Assembly (NCBI GenBank): GCA_963170185.1
Contig: CAUJGS010000081.1
Coordinates: 1 to 58,129 of the forward strand
Direction: 5' to 3'
From: Bdellovibrionota bacterium
GTDB taxonomy: Bacteria > Bdellovibrionota > Bdellovibrionia > Bdellovibrionales > JAMPXM01
Length of the DNA: 58,129 nt
A program made the position numbers and the translations under genes. The notes below the pieces were generated by a model. It worked only from the letters and a program-made list of their open reading frames with translations, made no database searches and was not told where the DNA came from. Of this stretch, positions 42,570-51,410 are shown one piece after another. Positions within the stretch are counted from its first letter, which is position 1, and the number at the start of each line of letters is the position of its first letter.

Positions 42570-43697
42570 ATGGCGAATGCCAATCAGACAGGTCAGATCT
42601 TTCGTGTGACCACGTTTGGCGAGAGCCACGGCCCAGCCATCGGCTGTGTGATCGACGGCTGTCCTGCGGGCATCTCGGTTTCTCTAGAGATGATTCAAGC
42701 TGCGCTCGATCGTCGTCGCCCCGGTCAAGCGGCATGGGCTTCAGCTCGTCAGGAATCCGATCAGTTCGAGATCTTATCTGGCCTTCACGAAGGAAAAACT
42801 TTGGGGACGCCGATTGCGGCGATCATTCGAAACCGAGACGCACGCTCTGCCGACTACAAAGATGTCGTCGATGGCACGAAGAAGCGCATCGGTCACGCCG
42901 ACGATCTCTGGCGTGATAAGTTTGGTCACGCAGACTTACGCGGCGGTGGTCGTGCATCTGGTCGTGAGACAGCCACGCGTGTTTTGGCAGGAGCGATTGC
43001 CGAGCAGGTCGTTCGCGCTTTGCTCCCACCTACTCAGGCCTGCGATGTAGTTGCTTACGTGTCGCGAGTCGGAGAACTTGCGCCGACAGCGAAAGAGCTC
43101 GCAGAAATCCATTCTCACTTTGTCGACTTTCCATCAGAAAAGTCATCAGAGTCCCGCAGCCTCCGAGACTTTGTCGATTCATTCGCAGCGCGCTTTCCGT
43201 CGCTCGACGCTGAAAAGTCTCTCAGCCGTCGTGCGGAAGCCATGCTCGTGGACGCGGTGAAAGAGGGAAAGAGCTACGGTGGTGTCGCGGAAGTTTTCGT
43301 CGTCAATCCACCTCGCGGTCTTGGGCAGCCTGTGTTCCACAAACTCAAAGCAGACCTCGCGGGTGCTTACTTAAGTATCGGTGCGACAAATGGCCTTGAG
43401 TTTGGAGAGGGTTTTTCTGCGACCTCTGCCGAAGGCACCGAGTTTCACAAAGCGTCTGCTTCCGAAACTCAAGACACGCGAAACACAGAAGCGCGGTACG
43501 GCGGAATACGCGGTGGTCTTTCTACAGGAGAACCCATCTTCGCACGGGTTGCGTTCAAACCGACATCCACAGTGATGGATCTAGCAAAGCGCGGTCGTCA
43601 CGATCCTTGTATTGTTCCGCGCGCCGTACCTGTACTTGAAGCCATGACCTGGCTTGTTCTCTGCGACCACGTGCTGTGGTCGCGCCTTGATCGGTAG
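42570..43697 (+). CDS. aroC: Chorismate synthase
   Basis: 375 residues (RBS AAGGAG). AroC makes chorismate from EPSP with reduced FMN. Motifs: TFGESHGPAIGCVIDGCPAG, RRRPGQ, the GGGRASGRETATRV segment with catalytic His just before it (FGHADLRGG), and the C-terminal RHDPCIVPRAVPVLEAM. It lies 18 bp after the AROM-like gene, so steps 2-7 are encoded in one run. Confidence 0.96.
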   Translation: MANANQTGQIFRVTTFGESHGPAIGCVIDGCPAGISVSLEMIQAALDRRRPGQAAWASARQESDQFEILSGLHEGKTLGTPIAAIIRNRDARSADYKDVVDGTKKRIGHADDLWRDKFGHADLRGGGRASGRETATRVLAGAIAEQVVRALLPPTQACDVVAYVSRVGELAPTAKELAEIHSHFVDFPSEKSSESRSLRDFVDSFAARFPSLDAEKSLSRRAEAMLVDAVKEGKSYGGVAEVFVVNPPRGLGQPVFHKLKADLAGAYLSIGATNGLEFGEGFSATSAEGTEFHKASASETQDTRNTEARYGGIRGGLSTGEPIFARVAFKPTSTVMDLAKRGRHDPCIVPRAVPVLEAMTWLVLCDHVLWSRLDR

Positions 43698-43797
43698 TAC
43701 CATCTTGTAAGCTGAACTGCCTGACTTCATTCGCGTGATGAGCCAGGCAATCGTTTTTGTACCGAGTCAGATCGGTGCAAATCGCCAAGGGTTTACT

Positions 43798-44166
43798 TTA
43801 CTGGTCATTGCTCGGAACTGTTTGAGCGCCGAACGACTCATTCAATCGTTTCAGCCATTCTGGAACTCCGTAACTAGTTGGGCAAGGACCTTCGATGTCG
43901 CCAAAGAAGCAAGTTTCTTTGGTAGCTTCAGGCTTGCTTGGTTGGCGCACGCGGTAAGTAACTTGATGGCATATATCTCCCGACTCTCCACCGTTACAAA
44001 CTGTCACCGTCACCAACTGACCGACACGAGGACCTCCGCCAGAGCCGCCCATACCCGGGTCTGCCTGCGCGACTCCTGCTTGTAGGACGAGAACGGAAAA
44101 TATATGAAGCGTGGTGAGAATCAGCGCAGCTAGAAGAGAGAGGGCGCGTGTGAGTGCATTTTTCAT
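43798..44166 (-). CDS. Cys-rich secreted protein, copy 2
   Basis: 122 residues from ATG 44166. A signal peptide (to about residue 35, ending near AQA) is followed by a Gly-rich linker and a conserved block of about 60 residues with four Cys: VTVCNGGESGDICHQVTYRVR, KETC, GPCPTSYGVPEWLKRLNE. The same block occurs in the gene at 45161-45457. The start overlaps the stop of the regulator gene (ATGA), so the two are coupled. No family recognised; two disulfides are likely. Convergent with aroC. Confidence 0.8.
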   Translation of the reverse strand: MKNALTRALSLLAALILTTLHIFSVLVLQAGVAQADPGMGGSGGGPRVGQLVTVTVCNGGESGDICHQVTYRVRQPSKPEATKETCFFGDIEGPCPTSYGVPEWLKRLNESFGAQTVPSNDQ

Positions 44167-45035
44167 GAGAGGTCCTTTTTTTGGAAAGAGCATAAATTGG
44201 GATTTTGTTGAGGTAGACCGAGTTTGCGGCGTTCGACCTCGGCATGGTCAACGATCTGTGTAGTGAACGCGCGAATGTCACCGCGGCTCTCTTTTTGTTT
44301 GGCGAGGGCGACCTTTTTTTTGAAAGCCTCGGCGTCGATCGCTAGCCACTTTTGATAAGCTTCGTCGTTCAGCCCAGCCGCATAAAACCCAAGAAAGTTC
44401 TCGCCGGTGATATATGAGTTTTCCGGTTTGAGGTGAGCTTGCGCCATATGTACGGAAACGGTCGCAACTGTCTCGGGTGACATATTGACTTGCATGGAGC
44501 CCCGACAGATCTCACCGCCAGAGAGGGCTTGAAAGATGTGTCGCCGAAGGCCGTTTTCGACAAGTCGCAATCCGAAATCGCCGAAACGCGATTTGATGTA
44601 GCTGAGTTTCAGCGGGCCGGTCGCACAGAGAACGAGGAGTTCCGCCAGTACCGGGTTTGCGCGCATTTCCGCTTCGAGATCTGGTGAATAGGTGGCGTGC
44701 TCTCGGAAGGATTGTGTATTGGCTCGTTTGAGATACTGTGCGACCACGGCGGGAACGCGTTCGAGAACTTTTGCATCGTCGGTTTCGTTTAAGAGGAAAC
44801 GATATATTTTGAAGACGGTTATGTAGGTCGGTTTATTTTCTCGTCTTGCCAAACGACTCAAGGTTTTCTCGTGAATGTTTGTGCGTTTGGCCATGTGCTT
44901 AAGTCGACGACGATCTTCGTTTAAGGGGCCAAGATATTTTTCCAGATCTAGGTAAATGTATTCAGCAGCCGCAGCAGCAATGTCTGTGGTGGGCGTCATT
45001 GAGGTCGGTAGCTCGAACGGCTCATCTCTCAACAT
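44163..45035 (-). CDS. HTH-type transcriptional regulator
   Basis: 290 residues. A helix-turn-helix can be read at about 45-80 (LKHMAKRTNIHEKTLSRLARRENKPTYITVFKIYRF), of the XRE/Cro type. The remaining 200 residues are helical and unrecognised. It resembles the large group of HTH regulators found in Bdellovibrio-like genomes (TIGR02147 type), but I cannot confirm that. It sits between two Cys-rich secreted-protein genes and overlaps the second by 4 bp, which suggests it regulates them or responds to their products. The start has no strong RBS; ATG 44999 is an alternative. Confidence 0.7.
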   Translation of the reverse strand: MLRDEPFELPTSMTPTTDIAAAAAEYIYLDLEKYLGPLNEDRRRLKHMAKRTNIHEKTLSRLARRENKPTYITVFKIYRFLLNETDDAKVLERVPAVVAQYLKRANTQSFREHATYSPDLEAEMRANPVLAELLVLCATGPLKLSYIKSRFGDFGLRLVENGLRRHIFQALSGGEICRGSMQVNMSPETVATVSVHMAQAHLKPENSYITGENFLGFYAAGLNDEAYQKWLAIDAEAFKKKVALAKQKESRGDIRAFTTQIVDHAEVERRKLGLPQQNPNLCSFQKKDLS

Positions 45036-45096
45036 GGGTTTCTCGTTAACACCAAATGAGGCAGCACGCGCGGGACATACGGGGAAAACAAAAAAG

Positions 45097-45121
45097 AAAA
45101 GGGGCCGATCTGGCCCCTTTT
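45097..45121 (-). terminator. Intrinsic terminator after Cys-rich copy 1
   Basis: AAAAGGGGCC and GGCCCCTTTT form a 10-bp stem with a five-base loop, followed on the minus strand by CTTTTTTG. It separates copy 1 from the regulator gene. A second small hairpin, CGCTAA-TTTT-TTAGCG, lies at 45135-45150. Confidence 0.85.
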
Positions 45122-45160
45122 GTACATTTCTACACGCTAATTTTTTAGCGGAAGGAATGA

Positions 45161-45457
45161 TTAGTTGCGATAGAGATCGTCTTGTTCTGGAGCTGTGAAG
45201 CCTGCGCGAGCAAATGCTTCGTTAAGACGCTTCAACCAGCCTGGAACGCCGTATTTTGTTGGGCATGGGCCTTCGATTTCGCCAACGAGGCAAGTTTCTT
45301 TAACAACTTCAGGCTTGCTTGCTGGGCGAACACGGTAAGTAACTTGGTGGCATACGTCGCCAGACTCTCCGCCGTTGCATACTGTTACTGTTTCGTATTT
45401 TGCTGCCATTGCAGTGCTAGAAGCCATCAAAGCGAGAGCTACCAAAAGCTTTTTCAT
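45161..45457 (-). CDS. Cys-rich secreted protein, copy 1
   Basis: 98 residues with a clear signal peptide ending in AMA at residue 18. The mature protein is little more than the shared block: VTVCNGGESGDVCHQVTYRVR, KETC, GPCPTKYGVPGWLKRLNEAF, with four Cys residues. About three quarters of the block is identical to copy 2. It has its own terminator, so it is a one-gene transcript. No family recognised; a secreted peptide or protease-inhibitor-like role is possible. Confidence 0.85.
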   Translation of the reverse strand: MKKLLVALALMASSTAMAAKYETVTVCNGGESGDVCHQVTYRVRPASKPEVVKETCLVGEIEGPCPTKYGVPGWLKRLNEAFARAGFTAPEQDDLYRN

Positions 45458-45596
45458 GTTTAGAACCCCTTCGTTCTTATTTGTTTGATGTTTTCAGGCA
45501 TGCAGCCCGAATTCATCGTTCCCGTTCGTTTGACCCGGAAGATGCTCGCTCGGCGGATTTTTCGCAATTTGAAGACTCAAAAACGGTGGGGTTGTT

Positions 45597-45637
45597 GGGA
45601 CATGTCCAATTTTTTGGGACAAAACCGGGACATGTCC
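45597..45637. repeat. Two GGGACATGTCC palindromes with a half-site between
   Basis: GGGACATGTCC occurs at 45597-45607 and 45627-45637 (30 bp apart, about three helical turns), each containing the perfect palindrome GGACATGTCC; TTGGGACA lies between them. The region 45458-45719 has no convincing gene. Could be an operator or the remnant of a mobile element. Confidence 0.65.
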
Positions 45638-45719
45638 ACGCGGGGTACTCGTAAAATCAACTTGAGCGCGCATTTGTGCGCGCAAGAGCTTCCGCTGTGC
45701 TTGCTCGAGGAAGCGGTAT

Positions 45720-46448
45720 CTATAAAACGCGGGCTTTGTAGATGTAGGCGATGCCGAAGGTGACAGCGCGATATTCAATCGTTTGGAAACGACCAGTAGA
45801 GCGCATCAGTGCGACGAAGTCTTCACGACATGGAAATTGCGCCGACGAGTTCTGTAAGTACTCGTACGCTGATTTCTGACCTGTGAGCAGGCCGCCAATC
45901 GTGGGCAATACCTTTTCTGAATAGAGATTGTAGGCTTTCGCGATGAGATCGTGTTTGGGTTGTCCAAATTCAAGCACCATGACGTGGCCGCCTGGTTTTA
46001 CGACTCGCGCGAGTTCCGAAATACCCTTAGCAGGGTCGGAAACATTGCGAATGCCAAACGAGATGCTCGCGATATCAAACGAACTATCTTCGAATGGGAG
46101 ATTCATGACGTCAGCTTGCGAGAAGCTGACTTCAAGTCCGCGGTTTTTGGCTTTTGCTGGCGCGGGGATCAACATTTCGGCGCAGAAATCGGTACCGGTC
46201 ACTTCGCCTTTTGGCCCAACGACAGATTTAAATTCCAAAGCGAGATCGCCGGTTCCTGTCGCGCAGTCGAGAATTTTGTCGCCAGGTTTAGCGCCTGACC
46301 AGTCGACGAGGTCTTGGCGCCAGAGGTGGTGAACGCCGCCAGAAAGAACGTTGTTCGCAAGATCATAACGACCCGCGATCTGCGAAAACATCGAGCGAAC
46401 TTTTTCCGACTCGGGACGACCGGCAGTGGGGCCATTTACTTCGTTCAT
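45720..46448 (-). CDS. ubiE: Demethylmenaquinone methyltransferase
   Basis: 242 residues. UbiE/MenG methylates demethylmenaquinone as the last step of menaquinone synthesis. Motifs: MFSQIAGRYDLANNVLSGG, SAM loop LDCATGTGDLA, VTGTDFCAEML, and ISFGIRNVSDPAKG. Its start overlaps the aroF stop by 4 bp. The final menaquinone step is thus transcribed with the first shikimate step, divergent from the men cluster. Confidence 0.95.
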   Translation of the reverse strand: MNEVNGPTAGRPESEKVRSMFSQIAGRYDLANNVLSGGVHHLWRQDLVDWSGAKPGDKILDCATGTGDLALEFKSVVGPKGEVTGTDFCAEMLIPAPAKAKNRGLEVSFSQADVMNLPFEDSSFDIASISFGIRNVSDPAKGISELARVVKPGGHVMVLEFGQPKHDLIAKAYNLYSEKVLPTIGGLLTGQKSAYEYLQNSSAQFPCREDFVALMRSTGRFQTIEYRAVTFGIAYIYKARVL

Positions 46449-47380
46449 GTGAGCTTCACTCCGCTAGTGGGTGCATTGGCCAGAGTTTTCGATGTGAACC
46501 CGGAAAAAGAATCCGTCGTGATCAACGGACGGCCGACAGCGTTTGCAACGGCTTCTACGCGCTCGCAGAGATCGGCGAAGTCTTCAAAGCTCAAGGCTTG
46601 GAAGGCATCCGAAAGCGCTTTGTCTGGAACCGGGTGAACTTCGCAGATGAGGCCATCCGCACCAGCCGCGATTCCCGCAAGGGCCATCGGCAGGACAAGT
46701 TCGCGGCGACCAGTGCCGTGCGAAGGATCAACGACAACCGCAAAGTCGGTGTGAGCCTTGATCCAAGCCACGGCATTGAGATCCAGCGTGTTGCGGGTTG
46801 CTGTTTCAAATGTGCGAATGCCGCGTTCGCAGAGAACGACTTGGTCGTTTCCGCCTTTTACGACGTACTCCGCAGCGTGAATCCATTCGTCGATCGTCGC
46901 GGCGAATGCGCGTTTCAGCATGACCGGGCGATCAAGACGTCCGAGTTCTTTTAAGAGTTCGTAGTTGTACATGTTGCGCGAGCCGACCTGAAACATATCG
47001 ACGCTCTCAAGCATCAGGTCGATCTGGCGCGGGTCCGTGATTTCACAAACCATCGGAAGTTTGGCGTCGGTCTTTACCTGACCGAGAAATTCGAACGCTG
47101 GCGTTCCGATGCCTTGGAAACTATTGGGGCTCGTGCGCATTTTGAAAACGCCACCGCGAAGCATAGCTGCGCCGCTGTTTTTTACAGCGTCCGCTGTTTC
47201 GCGAAGGTGTGTTTCGCTTTCGATCGAACAAGGGCCGGCGATCATGACGATCCCTTGGCCGCCGATTACGAGTTCCGGGAGACCAGGCGCAGAAGAGGTG
47301 CCGCCCCCACAGCGAACGCGAACCTGCTTGGTGCGAGGTGAAAAGCGGTCAGAGGCAGTTTTGTTCGGTTCAAAGGTCAT
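46445..47380 (-). CDS. aroF: 3-deoxy-D-arabino-heptulosonate 7-phosphate (DAHP) synthase, type I-beta
   Basis: 311 residues. Condenses erythrose-4-phosphate and PEP, the first shikimate step. Motifs: [57 protein letters not shown] and [13 protein letters not shown], as in the KDOPS-like I-beta enzymes. A short N-terminal extension (about 35 residues) shows no obvious ACT or chorismate mutase domain. With aroB, the AROM-like gene and aroC, every chorismate step is present in this window. Confidence 0.93.
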   Translation of the reverse strand: MTFEPNKTASDRFSPRTKQVRVRCGGGTSSAPGLPELVIGGQGIVMIAGPCSIESETHLRETADAVKNSGAAMLRGGVFKMRTSPNSFQGIGTPAFEFLGQVKTDAKLPMVCEITDPRQIDLMLESVDMFQVGSRNMYNYELLKELGRLDRPVMLKRAFAATIDEWIHAAEYVVKGGNDQVVLCERGIRTFETATRNTLDLNAVAWIKAHTDFAVVVDPSHGTGRRELVLPMALAGIAAGADGLICEVHPVPDKALSDAFQALSFEDFADLCERVEAVANAVGRPLITTDSFSGFTSKTLANAPTSGVKLT

Positions 47381-47569
47381 GAGGTCTCAGCTACCATGTC
47401 TTGCGTTGACGGTGTACATCAAATGTCGCCGATCCTCCCATGAAGTCAGGGAACTCTCAACCAAGAAAACTTCACAAATCCTTGAATTTATAAGGCCTTA
47501 GCGCCCTTCGGGCGGGATGAACGGTCACCCAGGTGCAATTCACCGGAATTCACGTTAGTAATTCGCCCG

Positions 47570-50563
47570 ATGCTGGAATGGCTGCGCAATGGTTGGATTC
47601 TGGAGCTACGCGAACCGACTGATCTTTTTTGGATCGGCGGGCACGGCCCATGTCCAGAGGCTCTTAAGAGCGAGCCGCCGGTACCGGCGAAAATCTGGAA
47701 CCCAGATTTTTTTGATCTCCAAGCGACAGCACCCGGCGAGGCGAGTTGGTCGGTGCGGGTCTCGCGTGAAACCTTGGTGCGGTATCTGGAACAAACTTTT
47801 GTGCCAAAGGCTTCGCGGCATCGGTCATCAGTGACTGAATCGACGTTCGGGTCGGCGGCCAAGCCGCCGCGTCTTTTGGTCAGTTGGAAGCCACCTGAGA
47901 AAGCGGGTTTCTTTAAAGCGGTTGAACGCATTCAAGCTGAGGTGCGTGCAGGCACCTTAAAGAAAGCCGTACCGGTTGTTTGTGCCAGCGGCTTTGCGGC
48001 CGTGACAAATATCGAAGAGTTCTTGATCGATCGACTCTTGCACGCCCTTTCGACCTCCGATGGAACGGGCCTTCGTGTGTATGGCCATTGGAGATTGGCC
48101 CAAGAGCTGTTCTCGGGCGTGGTCGGTCTTACTCCAGAAGATCTCTTTCGCATTGAGAGTCAGGAAATCAAAACGATGGCGGTCGCGGGCACGGCGCCGC
48201 TTCCGGCGAAGGCCACAGACGAAGCCGCAGACGAGGCCGCAGCTACGATCACAGCTAAGATCACAGCCGCGCTACTGGGCGATTCTAAAGAACGCGAAGA
48301 GCACGAACTCGTGATCGAAGATATCGCTCAGCGCCTTTCGGACTTTCCCGGCGCTTCTGGTGTGGAGATCGGGGAGACGGGCACCGTTCGTTTCCGGCAA
48401 CTCTTGCATCTAGTCACTCCCATTCGAGCTCGTCTTGCAAGCTCCTCGTCTGACGAAACCGTTCGATCTTTGATTGGACACCTGCATCCGACACCGGCGC
48501 TGGGAGTTGCTCCGCGCGTGGCTGGTCTTTCTCTCTTAAAGCAGGTCGACGATAGCGTGCTCCCGAATCCGCGTGCGGGTTTCGGTGCGCCGTTTGTCGT
48601 GATGGGCAGGGACCAAGCGGAAGCCGTTGTGGCGATTCGTCAGCTACGCTTTAAGAGTGAAGGCGTTTTGAGTGATCGTCTCGAATTGGAGATCCTTTCG
48701 GGATGCGGAATCGTGGCTGCTAGTCAGCCGGAAAAAGAATGGGTCGAGCTTCAAGCTAAGCGTCAGGCGGTTGGCGATGCGCTTGGCCTAAGCCGGGAAG
48801 TGCCCAAGCCCTTGGGATTTGCCAGTCGCGTGATTCGCGAGCTGGTGGCGCGCGGCGTGCGACACTTTGTAGTTTGCGCGGGCGCACGCAATGCCCCTTT
48901 GGTTGTGGCACTTGATCAGTGGAAAAGGCGTTCGGCGGTGAAGCTCACGGTCGAATCGTTTTTTGATGAACGTGCGGCTTCGTTTTATGCGTTGGGAATC
49001 GCGCGTGCGAGCGCTCGTCCCGTGGCTGTCGTGACCACGTCGGGAACAGCGGTGACAGAGCTTCACTCGGCGATGGCGGAGGCGGATCTTTCGGGTGTGC
49101 CGCTGATCGCGCTCACGGCGGATCGTCCGAAGCGACTTCGCTTCTCGGGTGCTCCGCAAAGCTTGCGACAAGATGCGATCTTTTCGTATTTCGCTGGTGG
49201 TTCGCTCGACCTCGAAGAAGGCGACGCGATTTCGCTCCCATCGTCGTTCTCGGATGCTTCCGGCAGCCCACGTCCTTGGCATTTGAATGTTTGTTTTGAA
49301 GAACCACTTCTTGCCGATGCTGAGGATAGCCAGTTTGAGCTTTACTCGGATGTCGGTTCGGATATCGGTGTGGTCGGGCCTGTGCTTAAGTCCACGCAAG
49401 ATATAAGGAACGCTACGGCGAAGCCTTTTACAGAGCGCGATCGCGAGATTTTAGCGAAGTCCCTTCTGCGTCGTTCTCGCTATGGCGGTGTGGCGATCGT
49501 CGGAAAACTCTCCGAAGAAGAACGGGCGCCGGTTCGCGAGTTTCTTTTGAAAACAAAGATGCCGTGTTTGCTTGAGGGCTCGTCGGGACTTCGTGGCGAT
49601 GCCGAGCTTCGTATGCAGGAGCTTTGTTCGGGTGACCGTGTTCTTCAGCAAAAGATTCTCAAGGGTGAAATCAATCAGGCGTTCCGCTTTGGTGGTGTTC
49701 CCACGACCCGTGTGTGGCGCGATCTCGACGATCCGAAGGTGCGAATCTTAACGACTTCGGTTTCGACATTGAGATTTGCAGGGCTTGGTCGTGGTCATCA
49801 CATTCAGGTAGCGGACGGTGCGGCTCTTAAGGCGCTTTTGGCTTCGGTCGAACTGAACAACGATACGACTCGTGACGGGAGTTTGGTTGAAGTTCAGCTC
49901 TTGCGGGCTGATCGCGAACAAGAAGAGAAACTTGCGGCGCTTTTAGAAAGGCTTCCGCATTCTGAACCGGCTTGGGTGCGAGCGCTCTCTGAGGAAATGG
50001 AACACGCCGATCTGGTTTATGTCGGCAATAGTCTTCCGATTCGCTGGTGGGACTGGATGGCGATACGTCGTCGCACGCACGCGGTTGAAGCAAATCGCGG
50101 CGTAAATGGGATCGACGGACAGATATCAACGGCTCTTGGTTTGATGCGTGGGTCTTGTGATTTGGCAGGAGACCGCGGAGCCGGTGGCCTGCGCGAGGCG
50201 TGGATCTTGATCGGCGACCTCACAGCGCTATATGATCTTTCCGGCCCATGGGCGCTACAGTTTGAAGAGCTTCGAAAGAACTGGAAGCTTCGAATCGTCG
50301 TTTTGAACAACTCTGGCGGCCTGATATTTAGACAGGTTTTGAAGGCTGCTCCGTCGGGCTCGGCTCCGTTTGAAAATGCACACGCCATTGGTTTTCAGGA
50401 TTGGGCGAAGATGTGGGGCTTGGGCTACCACAAACTCTCGTCGCAATCGGACCTCGCGGATCGGCGAACACATCTTGAGTCGATGTGTGTTTTGGAAGTC
50501 GTTCCAAGTGAAGCCGAGACGGCGCAGTTTTGGGCGGCGCAGTCACAGGGAGAGATGGCATGA
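47570..50563 (+). CDS. Isochorismate synthase-SEPHCHC synthase fusion (MenF-MenD)
   Basis: 997 residues. About 1-405 is an isochorismate synthase: VGLTPEDLFRIE, TMAVAGTAP, DSKEREEHELVIEDI and LHPTPALGVAPR are the chorismate-binding motifs; its first 100 residues are poorly conserved. About 412-997 is MenD, a thiamine-diphosphate enzyme: ESFFDERAASFYALGIA (catalytic Glu), TTSGTAVTELHSA, LTADRPKRLRFSGAPQ, NRGVNGIDGQIST and LIGDLTALYDLSG. It makes SEPHCHC from chorismate and 2-oxoglutarate in one protein. The start has no clear RBS. Overlaps menH by 4 bp. Confidence 0.92.
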   Translation: MLEWLRNGWILELREPTDLFWIGGHGPCPEALKSEPPVPAKIWNPDFFDLQATAPGEASWSVRVSRETLVRYLEQTFVPKASRHRSSVTESTFGSAAKPPRLLVSWKPPEKAGFFKAVERIQAEVRAGTLKKAVPVVCASGFAAVTNIEEFLIDRLLHALSTSDGTGLRVYGHWRLAQELFSGVVGLTPEDLFRIESQEIKTMAVAGTAPLPAKATDEAADEAAATITAKITAALLGDSKEREEHELVIEDIAQRLSDFPGASGVEIGETGTVRFRQLLHLVTPIRARLASSSSDETVRSLIGHLHPTPALGVAPRVAGLSLLKQVDDSVLPNPRAGFGAPFVVMGRDQAEAVVAIRQLRFKSEGVLSDRLELEILSGCGIVAASQPEKEWVELQAKRQAVGDALGLSREVPKPLGFASRVIRELVARGVRHFVVCAGARNAPLVVALDQWKRRSAVKLTVESFFDERAASFYALGIARASARPVAVVTTSGTAVTELHSAMAEADLSGVPLIALTADRPKRLRFSGAPQSLRQDAIFSYFAGGSLDLEEGDAISLPSSFSDASGSPRPWHLNVCFEEPLLADAEDSQFELYSDVGSDIGVVGPVLKSTQDIRNATAKPFTERDREILAKSLLRRSRYGGVAIVGKLSEEERAPVREFLLKTKMPCLLEGSSGLRGDAELRMQELCSGDRVLQQKILKGEINQAFRFGGVPTTRVWRDLDDPKVRILTTSVSTLRFAGLGRGHHIQVADGAALKALLASVELNNDTTRDGSLVEVQLLRADREQEEKLAALLERLPHSEPAWVRALSEEMEHADLVYVGNSLPIRWWDWMAIRRRTHAVEANRGVNGIDGQISTALGLMRGSCDLAGDRGAGGLREAWILIGDLTALYDLSGPWALQFEELRKNWKLRIVVLNNSGGLIFRQVLKAAPSGSAPFENAHAIGFQDWAKMWGLGYHKLSSQSDLADRRTHLESMCVLEVVPSEAETAQFWAAQSQGEMA

Positions 50564-51357
50564 TCCTCATTGCGCTTCACGGTTTTTTTGGCGTGCCAAG
50601 TGATTGGGACGATATAGGTGAAAAGCATCCGGAGCTTGAGATCGTCACGCCCGATCTTTCGGTGTGGGCGACTCGCAAGGAAGTCACGGATTTTGAAAGT
50701 TTCGCGCGGTCGATGAATCGATCTGTTCGCATGCTTTCGGGCGAGCGTTCGGAACCGGTGATGATCGCGGGGTATTCGCTTGGGGCGAGACTCGCTTCGG
50801 CGTGTATTTTGGCGGACCCCGAACTCTACCGAGCGGCTTTGCTGGTTTCGGTCAACCCAGGGCTTGCAAACGCCGATCGCACGGGGCGGGAGTCGCGTTT
50901 GGATTTTGATCGCGTGTGGGCAGAACGCATGCGAAAGAATCCTTGGGCCGAGACCTGGAAGGCTTGGAACGAACAGGCTGTTTTAAAACCTGGTAGCCGA
51001 GCGATTCGTCACACGGAAATCGTCGGGCGAGAGGACAAGATTTCGCGAAGTCTTGAAGGACGGCGCGAAGCTTGGGCTCGCGCGATGGAAATCTGGTCGC
51101 TTGGGCATCAGCCCGATCAGCGACAGGCGCTTTTGGAATGGTCCATGGCAAGCGGGGCTTTGCAGCGACCGCTTACCGTTATGACCGGAACCGAGGATTC
51201 CAAGTTCACGGAACTGACCCGCTCGTGGTTGGGCCCGGCGGCTTCCGGTGGCGGGCCAGTTCGTCATAGATTGGTTCTAGGAGCTGGCCACAGGGTTCTT
51301 AGCGAAGCATCGGAAGACGTGGCTTCGGAAATTTCCTCACTACTCAAGTCCGTCTAA
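50560..51357 (+). CDS. menH: SHCHC synthase (alpha/beta hydrolase)
   Basis: 265 residues. MenH eliminates pyruvate from SEPHCHC. Alpha/beta-hydrolase features: [12 protein letters not shown], nucleophile Ser in [10 protein letters not shown], and a C-terminal His in GAGHRVLSE. The ATG overlaps the MenF-MenD stop (ATGA), supporting the role. Confidence 0.88.
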   Translation: MILIALHGFFGVPSDWDDIGEKHPELEIVTPDLSVWATRKEVTDFESFARSMNRSVRMLSGERSEPVMIAGYSLGARLASACILADPELYRAALLVSVNPGLANADRTGRESRLDFDRVWAERMRKNPWAETWKAWNEQAVLKPGSRAIRHTEIVGREDKISRSLEGRREAWARAMEIWSLGHQPDQRQALLEWSMASGALQRPLTVMTGTEDSKFTELTRSWLGPAASGGGPVRHRLVLGAGHRVLSEASEDVASEISSLLKSV

Positions 51358-51410
51358 ACCTGCTAGTGCTTGGCCCACTTCCTGGTCATTTGTTTAAAGG
51401 AGACCTTTCC

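Noticed and set aside
45485-45763. 92-codon ORF on the plus strand over the GGGACATGTCC repeats
   Set aside because: No RBS, unusual composition and it runs antisense into ubiE; the intergenic repeats explain the region better.
47488-47931. 147-codon ORF on the minus strand at the 5' end of menF-menD
   Set aside because: Antisense to the MenF N-terminus and Ser/Arg-rich; no family features.
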